A DNA stretch of 64,000 bases from Sanghuangporus weigelae (GCA_033182465.1 CP137319.1:3038001-3102000); one strand, 5' to 3'; shown: positions 33,901 to 47,767, counted from the first letter of the stretch. A program made the numbers and translations. The notes: generated by a model not told the origin, from the sequence alone.

Positions 33901-36900
33901 ACGAGTGTGATCCATGTTGTTATTTTTATTTGTTTCGGTTAACCAGTACTAGTGGTGGTGTGGTATCAAATCAACATTACTAGCAATTTTTATATTGCAT
34001 TGCAATCAGCAAGTAGTTGACGTGCCAGATGACGTCACTAACAGCCGAGGATGACTCAGCATGCCAAAGAAGATCGGCATCTAGATCTTGGCATCAGGAC
34101 AAGCAACCAGCTCCCCGCCGTCCGTCTTGTCGCAGAACTCGCTAAAACAGAAATATTCTACAAACGAGGAACTGGATACATTCATTCATCTCTATTACCT
34201 TCTCTCTCTCTTCTGTACCTTGAGGAGAAATTTCGGCAGTTGACGGCAAAGATTACGAAGCGACATTCGCCTCACTCGAGCTCGTGGCCTAGAACTACCC
34301 TCCCTGTGTACTTGAACTTCCGACTGCGTTTTTATTTTTTCTTCAAGACTCACGATTGCCTATCTGCTTGGCTGTCAGCAATGCTCTCACGTCCCCGTAC
34401 TTCACTTCCGCTCTGGACAAGGGGCGTTCTTGGCTGAGGGCCTGTCCTTTTCTTCATAGAAATAGCACAAGGTTCTTCAATTGATGAGCCACAAGGCCAG
34501 TCCAAAAGACTTCTTGTTTGTGGACTGATTTCCATTTCTTCCGGCGATAGGACTGGCGACTCAAACAAACTTTATTTTTCGCCGTCTATCTGAGGGGAAA
34601 TCGAGCTGCTTCGCAGGACGCTTACTACGTTCGGCGGCCTTTCGGTGAGAACAATGTGATTTGGTGATTATGTGTTTCGCAACACTCAGGAGTATAAAAC
34701 TCAGACGTGAGTATAGAAAAGCGGCGTTTCATGAATTCTTCCATCCTTCACTAATGAATTGCTTTCCGATTTGTGGGATTATAGCGCATTTTGATCCCCG
34801 CGTTGGCGTTTTGTTGGACTTGAATCTTTGGAGACTTGTCCGACCTTGCGCTTTTAGCTGGAGTATCGATTCGTGTGGCACACGAGTCTTGGGGTTTCTG
34901 AGAATCAAGAGGAGTCTGTGCTGGAGTCACGGGTTTCCTCATGAACGAGAACTTCGCTCTTCTGCTAAATCTAAATCTCCTCAAGAGCGATCATGCTGTT
35001 CAATCAACTGCTGCTTGGGTGCCTCTCCCCTCGATTGATGCTTGTGATACCCAAATCGCACGGGGCGAACTCCGAAAGCCTCGTCATCAGTGTCAACATG
35101 ACCGCGATTTGATTGTGCCGTGGAATACTGAAACTCACAACCAATACTGGGTGCGGAGGGATTAGTTTCTTTTTTTTAGTGACAATTACTTGCTGATGAA
35201 CATCGCCCAACCCTGCGGTTTCCGAACAGATCCGTCGTATCCGCGGAACATAGGGAATGCAGAACATTCTTATGGGAAACAAGACTCATGTTTAGTTTCG
35301 AAGCTCTGCATTCATTGGAAATAGACTGGCTTCTTGGGTCTGGACGGTCCTGTCGTCAACAATCCAGATGCAGGCGAACCCGGAATAACAGTCACTCAAC
35401 AATCCTCAGCCGTCTTTGACTATCCCGCATCATAACTGAGTTCAGCCATTCATCGTGTCTCGTCGTTCCATCGAACCACGGAAGTGCAGAGCTAGTAAGC
35501 GATCTACTTTGAAACACTCTATTGATTCGTCGCCTTACTCAAGGGTCAACCACATCTGTGGCTTTGCTGCACGACGAAATTTAGCCTTTAAGCTGGGTAA
35601 ATCATGCCAATTCAGGCATCGAAGATGGCAAAGCTATGGCTGGAGCTAGGCCGAGTGTGCATCCGGGGTCTCTGGTCTATTCTCTGTCGTAAAGGTATCT
35701 ATCAAGATGGCTTCGCGTGTGCTGTCAGCAAAGGCACCAACGAGAGTTCTGATTTCATGCGAACAGAGCATCGGGGTTATAGAAGTTCGCGGACCATCTG
35801 AAAGCACAAGAGCAACTGCTCCTTATCATGACTTCGAGAGGCTATTCCTCATGCTTTGTAGTCTGTACAAAGAGTCAGCTCATGTTGTTTGTCTCCATAC
35901 GGCATGAATGGAATGCCGGTCGCATCGGCCCAAACCAGACATTGGAAAGACCGAAAGGACTTGATAAAAGTGGCGCGGGCCGGCTAGGAGCGAAAATACC
36001 GACCACTTGAAACTTTGCTATGTACCACCCAACCCTGCATTGCGGTCGAGAGTTACAAGTATTAGTTGTGTCACGTAAGTCCACTAGTACCGTAAGCAGG
36101 CACCCAACCTCCGTATATACACCAGTTTTCGGCGAAACGTTTGCCTCGTCAGATTCTTCATCTGTCAATCAGCTGGCCTCGCAGAGCACTTCTTTATGAA
36201 AATGACTCTTGGCTTTCTTTTACCCGCGGACTCGAATCCGCCGCCGGTTAAGACAAAAGATATCCGCGAAGCGACGTCGATGCCCATCGACAGCCCTACC
36301 CAGGCCCATTACGAACGTCAAATTCCTCTTTCCTTTTTGCAGGTCGACATAGAGCACGTCGGTCTGGTGACGCGTTCATCCGCTTGATGGAAGAATCGTT
36401 AATTAAAATGTCGTCATTGAATTTGGAAACAATTCAACTCAGCGATGCCTGCGATGCCGGACTGATAAGTTTGCCAAGCCGACGGTCTTGTCGAAATGAT
36501 AGCTTGCTTCTGGACGGCCGGCATATGTCTGTCAGGGAAGTGAATGTCCGTGAATAATAGGAGGAACCGCATAATGTTCCCGAAACTATGGATGTGCCTT
36601 AATGTCTCAATACACACGATAAGAGCGCCGACCATGGCAGTGATACATCAACACCCTCAGGTCAGAGGAGAAATACCGCGATGAATTCGGCGGTTCCCTA
36701 CCGGACTTCACGTCAGCAGAAAACATGAAGTTATTTTGCACTTATCTGACGTTATTTTCACTCAGGTACATATACATTTACTCTTCATTTGTAGTACTGA
36801 AGACTGTTGGTTGTCGGTTGTTTCCATGAGATCTGCAGCATGTAAATCGAGCTCAGGCACTGACTATGGCGGTTGAGCGGGGATGTCCGACTGCCCGAGT

Positions 36901-39900
36901 GCGGCGAAGAACATGTGCAGAGAACATGTGCAGATGAGAAAATGATGAGAAAAGACAAGACAAGTGCATGACCGGTTGTTTATTTTCATATATTTTTTTC
37001 CCAGGCACGTCATTCAGAATCGGAATGATCGACGGCCGGGCCTGAGTCTCGGCCGGGCGGAACTCTATTTAGGTCCTCGACGATAGAAGCCTGAGCGTGC
37101 GTGCGGGGAAAGTACGTCGGCATAATCATCGTCATATCCTAGCCCTAGCACGCCAAAGAGGAGGCCAGATGGACGCATGACCTCCAACGCAATGTTGTTT
37201 CAGTTGAACCCGGAATGACTCAAGTCAAAAGAGAAATGTTGCTGACATATGACAAACTTCGCAATCTGACTTCCGTGAAACAGGAATGTTCTGTTTACAT
37301 TTATCACAAGAACTAAGATTTGTCGAAGTTGTTGGGATTAGTGCGTGCGTGTTTGTCGCCCACGGTCCGCCTTACTGTCGTTCCCGTTCCAATCAAGCAT
37401 GATGCATCCGCGTTTATTACGTCGAAAACCCATCAACGTTAATGACTGGAGAAAAAGATTGCAGAAAGGAATATACGCACCGAATGTGACCGACAAGACA
37501 GGTCACCAGACATATCAAGCCGCGCCTTATCCGCGCTAGTGTGCACAGGCAAAGAATGAACAATTCAGGGGCAGATTCAATATATAATGTTTAGTTACGG
37601 CGGCAAAAGAAATACCGTCCTCGATCTAAGGGACACGGCACGAGAACGAGAACGAGGAAGATAAGGCCCAGGAACACCTATCCGACGAAATAGCGAAAAC
37701 AATTCCGACATGACTGGATGGATTTGGAATCCGACCGGCTAGAAATGGTAAGACATGTCTTGCCTTGTCTGCGGCTGGGCCGTTCTCGTCAATACATACG
37801 TACAAAAGAATTGAGAAGTCAAGGCACCGAACTTACCTTCCCTTGGTAGACAGATGTGACTGCTTTTTTTCTGAGGCATACGGTGTCCTCATGTATGCCT
37901 TCTCTGTTTTTGTCGATTTACTCGCACGATTGCGAATTGCCCACCCGGAATGACTCTAATTCGTCGTATTTCAAGGACGAAGCCTTATACGAGAATTCCG
38001 TGAATTCCAGGGAGCCGAGCAGATGCACTTTTATGGGAAAGCGTGCGAGAGAATAGGTTTTTTGAAATATATAAGAGTTCCTGTCTTTTTCCTAGAGTGC
38101 ATTTCCGAAAGTGTATAATATTTATGAATTCTTCTTGCCGCGACTCTCGGCATATTCATGAAACTAAAACGACATCTGGAATACTTCTGCAAAATTGGGG
38201 ATCAGGAGTGTGTTTATTTTAGGAGCACTACTTTCTTCTTCTTCGCATGTTTTATGGACAATCCTTCATGCCGAACATTCGGACAATATCAGACCCGAGG
38301 AGAAAGTTATCAGGATCAACCCGGCATCAACATCATTTCTCTGATTTCATCTCTGAGTGATAACTGGTCTGGTCTCCGAAACTATCAAAATCAAATCACA
38401 ATCAAGATGTGGACAAATAGTACAGGCACTTGCCTTTGCAGTCACATCGGTGCACACGGTATAGTGATGATGGGCGGAACGACATAGCCGCTGTGATTGC
38501 GGAAAGTCTCGCGGAACCTAGATGGACATGGTTCATCCGCACAGCATATTCAGAGCTATCAAAACTTGTTGAGTTAATGAGCGAAGGAGACAAGCTCCGG
38601 CTGTGGAACTCCCTGGCATGGCGAAACCCGTTCGTCTTGCGGTCTTCTTTTCTGTTTGCCCCTTTCTTCCCTTCTGAAAACGTTTTTGTTTCGTTTTCTC
38701 ATACAGTTGTGTGCCTTGAATCCTAAGGAGTGCTGTCGTGGCCATGTGTGGGTATCAGTATGCACATGGGACGTACGGGAGAATCTCGAAGGCACAACAT
38801 AAAAATAAAATATGTCTGTAGGGCCGTCAGACAAAATCTGAAAGATCTCGGGAGAACAATCACTTATTCAGATGGTGATATGAAGATGTGCAATCTGCTA
38901 TACGGGGAGAGATGATGCGATGTTTATCGAACGGAAGATGAGATATGGCTGTGACACTACATACGGGTGGAAACCGAAAACATATGGTGCCGAATGACGT
39001 GAGTGAGAATACGTTGGAATCAGGCACAAGAGAACACACGCTTGGAATAGCCGATCATGGGGATAATTGGACTGGGCAAATTGTTCAAATTAGCACCTTG
39101 GCAGAAAGGCATGTTGCCTGGAATTACCTGTTTGGGCGTGTGTCAAGACCAGGGCGAGACACACGGCGCTCTTTTATCTTGATATCATATGTTGTCTCTG
39201 TTGTCCTTCAGATAGCGCGCGTGCATTCGACAGGGGTATGTTGAAACGAGAAGAGGAGAAAGAGAAAGGGATACGTGTCCTCCGAGGATGGATGAATGCA
39301 GAGTGATGGTACGGCATTAACCAGCCGGGAAGGGAAGGCCTGGGCTGGGCTCCATGTCCGTGTCGAACGAACGGAACGAACGAACGAACGAACGAACGAA
39401 TGTAAATCAAGATCTGTCCGAGCATTAATATTCGTCCCTGGACCCCGCCACTTTCGGCCTTTTTCTTCCTCAGCCCGTGACATTGTCACATAGCCATTAT
39501 TATCACCAACATTGATTTTGCTATCCCTAACTGTCGGAAAAGAAGCACTTGAGAAATCAGCTAGCATCCCACAGCCGTGCAGACGAACTGATTTTGAGAA
39601 GCTGCGACATGAAGAAGGACGGTCCAAACCATCTCGCTTGATTTCAGAGATGTGTGGCACCAGTGGGTTTCGGGCGGAGTTCCGGGGTCCCTTCCTAATC
39701 TGGGTTTCTGCAATATTTGTTTTCCGAGATCTTTTTCTTGTGTTTCCTTTCCTCCTTCGCGTCTCAGGTACTATTTGAACCCACCACAATGCACAAGATC
39801 CCGTCGAGCCTTCGTATCTCCCCCCGCCCTTCCTCCTCTCTCCCGAGCCTGCCACTCCCCACAGCTCACAGCTCTTAGCGTACGCAGTCTGCTTAGCTGA

Positions 39901-40134
39901 ACGTTGTAGGCCACCTGGGCTTCTCTCTCTGGGATTTGTCATATTCATTAAATGGAATCAGTGTATGACACTCTAATTCGATAAGTTGATTACATTAGTT
40001 GATATCGTCGCCTTTTTGTTATAAAGATCAACTGCATCTGCTCGTGTTAGTGCGCTGCCCTCGCCGTAAGTGTCATTCCTCCACATTTGATCTCGTGACC
40101 TGTTCGCTGACTGAAGCTTGTACTGTACAGACCG
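33901..40134. other. 6.2-kb gene-poor region
   Basis: No supportable gene was found. The longest frames (34051-34437 plus, 39208-39948 minus) are low-complexity or Arg/Ser-rich, and overlap pyrimidine-rich or simple-sequence DNA. A small tandem duplication lies at 36908-36935. The last 400 bp (39800-39900) is CT-rich, as in promoters of housekeeping or strongly expressed genes. The whole stretch may be the long upstream region of the gene at 40135. Confidence 0.5.
39364..39400. repeat. (CGAA)n microsatellite
   Basis: About nine tandem CGAA units with one interruption (GGAACGAA). Confidence 0.9.
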
Positions 40135-43031
40135 ATGGAGCGAACGTCGCCTCCGTCTCGTGGTTCGCCGCCCAAAGATACCAGAGACCGAAATCTAGAC
40201 TCGCCCAAGGAAGAAGCGCACAGGTCTCCAGAAGATCGGCGCATGAAACAGAGTCCGAGCCCAGTCTCCTCATCAGCACCTTCGCCAAAGCGTCCTCAAG
40301 ACGAACAAATTCCATCAGCGGACGACTATGAAAAGGGCCTCGTTCTCTGTGGCACATGCGGTGAAGGCGTCCCCTTTCGCGATCCTCAGTCTGGGGGATT
40401 TACTCTCAGACTCTGGGATATGCATCGTGATCAATGGTACGCCATTTCTCGGCCTGAGAACTTCTAAGAAAACTTATAATTATCCATTGATTACTCTTTC
40501 TTTTGTAAAGTCGTTCGCGACATAACCCTCAACCCGACCCGATAGTCTTCACGCCAGAGACAACGGTTGACTCAATGGCCAATCCACCCCTCAAGAAACG
40601 TCGGGCAAAGCGGACAGAAGAAGAGCGCATTGAATACCTCCGCACAGATCCTTACGTGGCCCAATTTGAACCCTATCGCGTCCTTTGTGGATCGTGTAAC
40701 AAATGGATACGCCTTCGACCCAATTCCACGTATTGTTCAATTCCGTGGGATGCTCACCGCAAGAGTTGCCTCTCGAAGAAAGCGTAAGTTACAATGCTGT
40801 TATTTTATTTCCTTCCGTAAATTCGGTTCATATTCCGTCTTCCCGCTTTATCCTTCTTCTTCGGGGTTTTCTCGCTAATGACCACCTATGGCGTTTCTTT
40901 CCCTATCTCACATGCTTTGCTGCAAAGTATCACGTAGGCAGTCTGCGATGTGAAAACATTTTTGAAACAGCACCGGATACGGGCTTCCAGGGCGTTCCCG
41001 GCGCTCCCGCCACGAACGGTTTTGTTCAGCACCTTCCGCTCTTGTTCGATTTTTTTGTGCCTTTCCTTCTCATTTCGCACGTTCTCGGTGTTATACCATT
41101 CCCATTTCACATCTTACTGATCTCCGAAAATACCTGGCGGCGGCTATCTTGCCGCTAAACGATCAGTGATTTCTGTCCTGGAATATTCGTCCGGAGTGCG
41201 CTGGTAACTCAGGAATTGTGCGACCAGGCACACTCATTCACAGGACTACATCTGACGAAAAAAGATGTTGAATTTTCCTGTCGGCGCTGGGTTGGATTCA
41301 CCTTGGGTCCGTATTATACATGTTCACAATGGCCTTATGCACCGGAGAGGTGCTACCTTCGTTTTGTTCATGCTGTTTCCGAAATAGTCTTGTTTGAGTT
41401 TCTATCTCATTTTTTCTTCATGTTTTGCCATTTCATATGTTTCGGAAACGTTTATTTCCTTTTACTGACATCCGTGTGTGTTGCAGGTCTCTTCCCGTTG
41501 ACCACCGGTCAATGGAGATGAACGGTGTGGCGTCCGGACGAACACTTCCACCTGTTTCTGCAATCGCCGGCAGCAACTCGCAAACTTCGTCATTGAACGG
41601 ACACGGCAGTAATGGCAACATGGTTCGTCCCCCGGCCAACCGGCACCATTCGTCGCTTGCACCGACACCTCCGATGCTGAACACGAAATCCCGCGCGCCG
41701 GCCCCTTATCTTGGTTCACTTCCCGCACCGGCGCCGTTTGCGCGCAACGGACCGGGTTCGCCGTACGCGACGCCAACGTCGATGGCGAGCGGGCCGTATA
41801 CGTCGGGACCTGACTGCTCGCCTCCTGCTGTTCTACGTGACTTGGGCCCGGGATCCGGTGCTCTTTCTTCGCACGATGCGCGTAGGAAGAATGCCGAACA
41901 GCGTGCGGCGTCTCTGAGAGCAGATCCCTACTTGCGCGAGGTCGAACCGAATCGCGTATTCTGCGGTTTATGTGGCAAGTGGGTGCAACTTCGCCAAGAT
42001 AGTTCGTTCTGTGCATATCCCTGGCACCAGCACCGAGCGAAGTGTTTTGCCCGATAGTAGGTCGCTTTCATGCGGTACTACCTTATACATGTTTTATTGA
42101 TCCAATGTATAGTCAGCGCAGACAGGAGAAAGCCCATCATTACCCTCACGCCACTCATCCTGGAGCCTACGATGCCGGAGATTACAGATCTTATGCACCA
42201 TTAGAAGCAGGACATCCAAACGGGGAGCTCGATGTAGAGGGCTCTTACGACGAAGAGTCTGAAGATGAACGGCATCTGCCTCGTCATTACTCACCTGATG
42301 TAGATTCGGAAGAAGAGGATACTCGTTATTACTCTCATGTGCAGCAATCAGCTCACTCACAAAGCAGGAGATACGAAAGACCATCGGTTCACTCGTATCC
42401 TCGCACCCCAGTTCCTGCTCCATCGCATTCGTACTCGTCTTTGCATCCAAATACCGGCGGTCGTTACAAGCTGTCTCCTCAGGCGGCTTCACTGGTCAAC
42501 CGTCATAAAGTTAGCAGCACTTCCTATGCACTACGGAGAGCTCCTTCGACGGAAGATATGGACGACGTGTCAATGGAAGAAGATGCTAATGGCGATGACG
42601 ACGATGTTGACATGGATGACGAAGGGTACAGGCGAGAACGCAGAGTCCGACACGAGTATGATCATGTGCGCAGGACGTCTCGCGAGTATTCCCATAGCCG
42701 AAGCCAACCCATTGTCCGTCCGCCTCCGTTGGCTGACCTACGGACCGCGGCTGGACGGTAAGCTTTGCTCTCAACGTTATAGCTTCGCCACTGATTCCTA
42801 TCATGTGTCAGTTTGTCGTTCATCTCTGCATCCGTCCAGCATCTATTTAAAACTACCTATGACCGCAGCGATGAGCTTAGTATCGGTGCTTTGGTGAACT
42901 ACTTGAATGCAGCCATGCCCACCGATAAGCATGACGACTTCGATGTACAAGAGGTTACTCGCGCTGCGGCGTCTCTTGCAAAGACCAGTGTCCTCGTGCA
43001 AGAGGGAGACAGATTGCGCCCGTGTGATTAA
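40135..43031 (+). CDS. protein with three Cys-x2-Cys...His-x3-Cys modules
   Basis: Exons 40135-40436, 40511-40783, 41487-42056, 42113-42757 and 42812-43031 join in frame to 669 residues. Three copies of a probable zinc-binding module occur: VLCGTCGEGVPF...LWDMHRDQC (residues about 70-101), VLCGSCNKWIRLR...PWDAHRKSC in exon 2, and VFCGLCGKWVQLR...PWHQHRAKC at the end of exon 3. Module 1 is completed only by splicing at 40436/40511. Between modules 2 and 3 is a Ser/Pro/Gly-rich linker. After module 3 is a long disordered acidic stretch (MEEDANGDDDDVDMDDEG) and a final helical exon. A nuclear, nucleic-acid- or chromatin-associated role is plausible, but no characterised family was recognised. 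Intron 3 is about 703 nt, over ten times the local norm. Confidence 0.82.
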
Positions 43032-44504
43032 GAACGGCCCTCTACATCTTTATTTCTTCTTTCTGTTCTCTAATGTTTGGGGCTTTGGGGATTATTTGGT
43101 TGCATGCTTTCTCACGACCCAATGCATTTGTAATTCTATATTTAAGACTCATTATCGGCATCAAGCTTGCACTGTAACGTCCGGACTCCTTGTTTTACTA
43201 ATTTTCGCAGTCAAACTTTATGCTTACTGGCTGTTGACCCAGTCTGATGTTCTATCATTTTATTCCTGTTGGCCATTTTCCTTTGCTGTCACCTGTCTCA
43301 TCACTTATCACAGTGTTTATCGAATGATATCGCATATCTTGCTCTTTACTATTTTCGGACTTGGTGTTGAAGTCTGCTCATTGTCGTCAATTTCTCTTCA
43401 GCACCGCGCCTCAAGGGTACGTAAGTCGTTCTCCGCCGTGAGAGCTGGAAAGCTAACTCCGCTACCCTGCAATTCTTGTTACAAATCCTTGCCTCCGCGC
43501 AAGACTTCAACATTACAGCCTTTCTCTTATCTGTGGTTCGCCTGCCTGTCGTGCAATGCACTTTATTGGAATCCAAGCACGATTTCTGTAGAATCCTTGT
43601 CTATTTCCTCCTAGCAAGTGTCGCAAAAGATTCACAGACTTAATTGCTCGTTTGGGGCTGTCTCGTATGCTTTCCCTTGTTATAAACGTTGCGTCTCTGC
43701 TCATTTAGCTCATTTAGTTCATTTAGTTATTCGGCCCCCAAGGCACAGGCACCTCTATTCAACAGCCAATAAATAAAAACTTTCGTTACCATTCGTTACT
43801 AATTCATGACGTTCGAATCGAACCAGCGAATGACATTCCTCGTGTTCGCCAACCTGCGGACTTCTGAAATCGTTCTAACGCCATCTGAAGGCTATAGGAG
43901 GAAGGATTTTACAAGGAGCCGAGTATATGGGAAGTGCACGCATTCTTGCTCTTCGCGAAGCTCACGAAGTTCTTGGCAAACCATTTTGCTCCGGCATACT
44001 GCATAGTGTATCAATTGCCGAGAGTCGAGATTCGAGACCGGCTTGCATGTGGTCAATACAAAAGGAACTTTCACACGAACTGTAGATGAGGCCAAGAGGA
44101 TATTTACCTGTGGTTCATAACGGCTTTATGTTTCTCACCGAATTTGAAATCCAAACGTTGAAGCAACTTGCTGGTTACGTCACTTCGGCATAATAATAAA
44201 AAACCTATTATTTCATTCCTCCCTGAGAAAGCCGTTTTCCTGCTTTTTCAACGCTGAATCCGAGTCACTAAGCCTTCCTCACTTTCACTCTAGTTTATAG
44301 CCCTCTTTGATTCGATCTATTCAATTTATTCGTACAGACGACTTTTGTCGCTGACACAGCTGAATCTGATGATTACCTGCGCAGTTCTGCAGTGCTGACT
44401 CTGAAAGTCATTATATTCTCACCATCACGATAAAACTCGTCCCCTTACTCTACCGAATATCTGCGCCCTGGTCTCCTTCTTTCCATTCGTATTCCATCTA
44501 ATAC
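43032..44504. other. intergenic, nothing recognised
   Basis: AT-rich 3' flank. It includes a short tandem of CATTTAGYT at about 43707-43730. Plus-strand frames are extensions of the upstream gene in another frame. Confidence 0.5.
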
Positions 44505-44959
44505 ATGGCGGACGTGAATGGAAATCCAGCCATACAGAATCTCGTTGCGGAACAGAACCTGCATGTGGTTCCACCAGTCGTGAGCAAATCATTCCTGAAC
44601 ATTTCTTTGATGCAAAGGAGTTGATCTTGACTGCTCATCTAGCAACCACATTGGATGGACATTGCAATGGCAGAGCTATATCTCCGATATCCGGACGATT
44701 TGTTCGAAATCATACCACGTCTTCAAACTCAGAATCACCCTTCACCGTGGCGTATGAGGTGCCTTGATTGTCCTGGAAAGGTCAGTCATCTTGCCCTGTT
44801 ATCCCACAGGACTGCCATGTGAAGAAAAATTATATCCAAATCTTCAAGCTTTACATGCCAAGTCCAGAAGAGACCATGTCAAATTTCGAGGTGCATCTTA
44901 GGAACAAACAGCATCGACGAAGGGTGAACGAGCGCGTAAATGGTAATGAGATGCAGTAG
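44505..44959 (+). CDS. small U1-type zinc-finger protein
   Basis: Exons 44505-44579, 44643-44780 and 44849-44959 give 107 residues. The zinc finger spans the last splice junction: MRCLDCPGK joined to LYMPSPEETMSNFEVHLRNK with HRRRV after it. This gives Cys-x2-Cys...His-x5-His, the pattern of U1/matrin-type fingers that bind RNA or sit in spliceosomal and ribosome-associated proteins. The N-terminal half is acidic-amphipathic without a domain. It is convergent with the CDK-like kinase gene, whose stop is 92 bp away. The exact partner is unknown; the gene is too short to be found without splicing. Confidence 0.75.
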
Positions 44960-45051
44960 ACACCTGCATTATTATGACCATCAACTGCTTGCTACGACAA
45001 CACTGCATCATCCATACAATGATCTGCGACAATGCCATGGTAAACTGAAGG

Positions 45052-46618
45052 TCACCGTCCTCCATAAGCAACTCGGAACCAATGCCCCAAATCCTTCCCT
45101 TTCCACTCTGTCTTTGACTCGCACTCTTCATACCCATTTTTCCCAGCGGGAAGCAACAATGGGATATCTTCCTCAAAGCTGGTAAACCAGGGATGCTTGA
45201 GCGCATCTGCAGCCTTCAGTCGATCTTCTGGAGGATATACAACCAGACGATGTATTAAGTCCAACGGTGTCGCTTCGAAATCTTCTGGCGGATTGTGCTC
45301 CGAGCCCGTACTCGGAGTATCAGGAGGAAGATTAGGTAGACGAGTGCAGATGTCTCTGGAAGGAACAACCTTGAATTGAATCTTATTTGCATCCGGAAGA
45401 TCTTCAAAGTGCTAGAGGCAGTTTTCATGAGTCGTTTCATGGTTAAGCACACAAAGACAGAAAGTCCACACGCACAGGCCAGTTCACTTCATTCGGAGTT
45501 CCTCGAAGCTTAAAAATGCTCCACGCAAGTCCGATACTTCCTCTGCTGCTGTCAAATAACGTTTGGCGGATCCAATCCGCTGAGCGGAAGGTGATTGCAT
45601 CGATATCCTTCGGAAGTAAGTATGCTGGAAGAGGGTCATTGTCATCGCCTCCTTCCTCTTCTTCTTCGTCACCGTTACAGTCGCCGTAGTACGACTTTCG
45701 ACGGAGCCGAATAGGCGTAAAGAAGGATGCCATGGTGCAGCCTAGACTCCAAAGATCCGTTGCACATGCATTGTACGTCTTTGGTCCGAAAAGCAGTTCC
45801 GGAGCGCGAAATGGCCTGCGAGCCAACGCTTTAAAAGTAAATTCTCTGGAATATGATGAAAAGTAAATACCCAGTTGCGACGTCGTTGTACATGTTGTCC
45901 TTCGTTTCGGGCCATAGGTTTCCGATATCTGCACTGGTGCTTTCCTGGTATGCGATGCCAAAATCAATGAGTTTGATGCAGCCCTCCGTGCCAATAAGGA
46001 TGTTCCTCGGTTTGATATCACGATGTCCAACTGGTTCCCTGAGTCCGTGCAGATATTCCAGTCCGCGGATTACTTGGTATATGACAGACTTGGTAATCAT
46101 TTTGAAGATATCTTCTCTTGATATTTCTAACCCGGCGAGTCTAGAACTTCGGAACAGATGCCTGGCTTGCGAAGGAATCGGCCTAGGTGAAAATGTTGGT
46201 ATGTCAAGGAGGGTTTCAAGACTATGGGGTATCCATGGTGTGTATAATTCGACAGCTGCACCCGAGCGGCTGGATCCGATGACTTCGATTATCTATCTGT
46301 CTGTCGGTAAGTCTGTTACACAATTGATGAATACATTTGTAGAGGGAGACACTCACATTTATGTGAGATAACTTCGTTAATAGCTCAATCTCCTTGATTA
46401 TGTCGTGTGGTTCCGGGGAAAATTTCCGTTTTGCAGGTGACGACTTGATTGCGATCCAACGTTCCGGTTCACCAACCAATCGTGACCTGAAGACCGTCGA
46501 GGCTACGCCGCCCTCTCTTTCTTCCGTTGTTGTCTGCATCGATCGTTCAGCGAATCACTACGAGATGAGAAAATCCAGAACTCACTTCGTCAATTTCGAG
46601 TTTGCAGTCTTTGCTCAT
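45052..46618 (-). CDS. CDK/CAK-like protein kinase
   Basis: ATG 46618 ([11 protein letters not shown]) splices to [12 protein letters not shown] (a Gly-loop-like segment with STVFRSR). Then come [12 protein letters not shown] (beta3 Lys), a segment [29 protein letters not shown] (HRD), [11 protein letters not shown] (DFG), [15 protein letters not shown] (APE), [14 protein letters not shown], a Glu/Asp-rich insert (about 45640-45670), [11 protein letters not shown] and a C-lobe with [17 protein letters not shown], stop at 45052. LRGTPxExxWP and HPWF place it in the CMGC/CDK group. The divergent PSTAIRE region and the insert suggest a monomeric CAK-like kinase rather than a cell-cycle CDK. At least four introns. 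Catalytic residues are intact. Confidence 0.85.
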
Positions 46619-47767
46619 TTTCAATCAAAATGAATGGCTATTTCGCAGTTCGGAATCATCAAAGGTGCCTTCGAGATACTAACAAATCAGTCTTGACGTC
46701 CAACAACGAGTCAAATGAATGTGAAGTTACATGGTAAAGTAGCGCGGTGACGTCAGAACGAACGTTCAGCACGACAACGAAAGTGTTGGTCATTGAGATG
46801 ACATAAGCTTAAGGCATTACGTCACGTGAAAAACTTTCCTTTCTAAAACCGGCGACGACGACTTCAACATTTAAAGCGTTTATTTCGCACTTTTGTTTGT
46901 CTTTTGCAGAGGAGTACTTACTACGCGTAGCTTCGATCTGAAGCCGTGCTATTGGTGACGGATAAAGCGGTACGGAGATTGAGATACGGAATATGGATAA
47001 CGGACGACGAAATAAGTACTTCCCTTTCCTCCCTTCCCCCGACGCAGAGCTCTGGACATGGAACACGGACCATCTTCATGGAGTACTTCTTCGGTCGATC
47101 TTTTGTTGTTCGGATCCAGATTTGCGTAATATAACCTACTCGGCTCCTTTGGACTTCCGAGTCTTATCATACCCTGTTGTATGCTATTCTGTTACGCTGT
47201 GCAGATGAAAACTTGCACTGTAGCAGAGGGCATTTCTGTGCGTCGTGAAAGTGCAACTGCCAACTGACAGCCATGATCGCAAGCATCAGCAAAACTTACA
47301 AAGGGACATATACAGTTACGAAATAACTTTTGATTCGCTGTTGGAAGCGGTAGCACCGTTGATGCTGACGATCTAGGTACGACCAAGGGTGAGGTTGGTC
47401 CCGGGACACCTGGAAAAGAAATTGAGTATTTTTTGGCATTCTACTTCCCCCCGCGATGACGGCAGCTAAGTTCTATCTCGTAAATTTGAAATGCAACACA
47501 TTGTCTGTATGGCTCTTCATAATCCACAGAGGCTCGTGATGCATTCCGGCTGAGATTCTGGTCACTCGTTGATAATATCTCATTAGCTGTTCAGCGATAA
47601 GACGCGGTGCCGAGGAACAGGACGGCACTGACGATCATGACGCGCCTGCTGGCACTGATTGAAACTGACTCGCATAGTCAGGGAGTTGTCGGTACTGGGT
47701 GGGTTTGCAATCCGTCTGATCAGGGTATTTAGCGTAAGTCGTCTCACCATTTGTTCCTCCCTTGTAT
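46619..47767. other. intergenic, nothing recognised
   Basis: Short frames on both strands around 46809-47208 and 47192-47386. No domain, tRNA or repeat was recognised. Confidence 0.5.

Noticed and set aside
37022-37062. Inverted GGCCGGGC motifs as a terminator or regulatory hairpin
   Set aside because: Short GC-rich repeat in the gene-poor stretch with no gene next to it; chance is sufficient.
39208-39948. 246-codon minus-strand frame
   Set aside because: Runs through the CGAA microsatellite and CT-rich DNA, has biased composition and no domain; likely chance.
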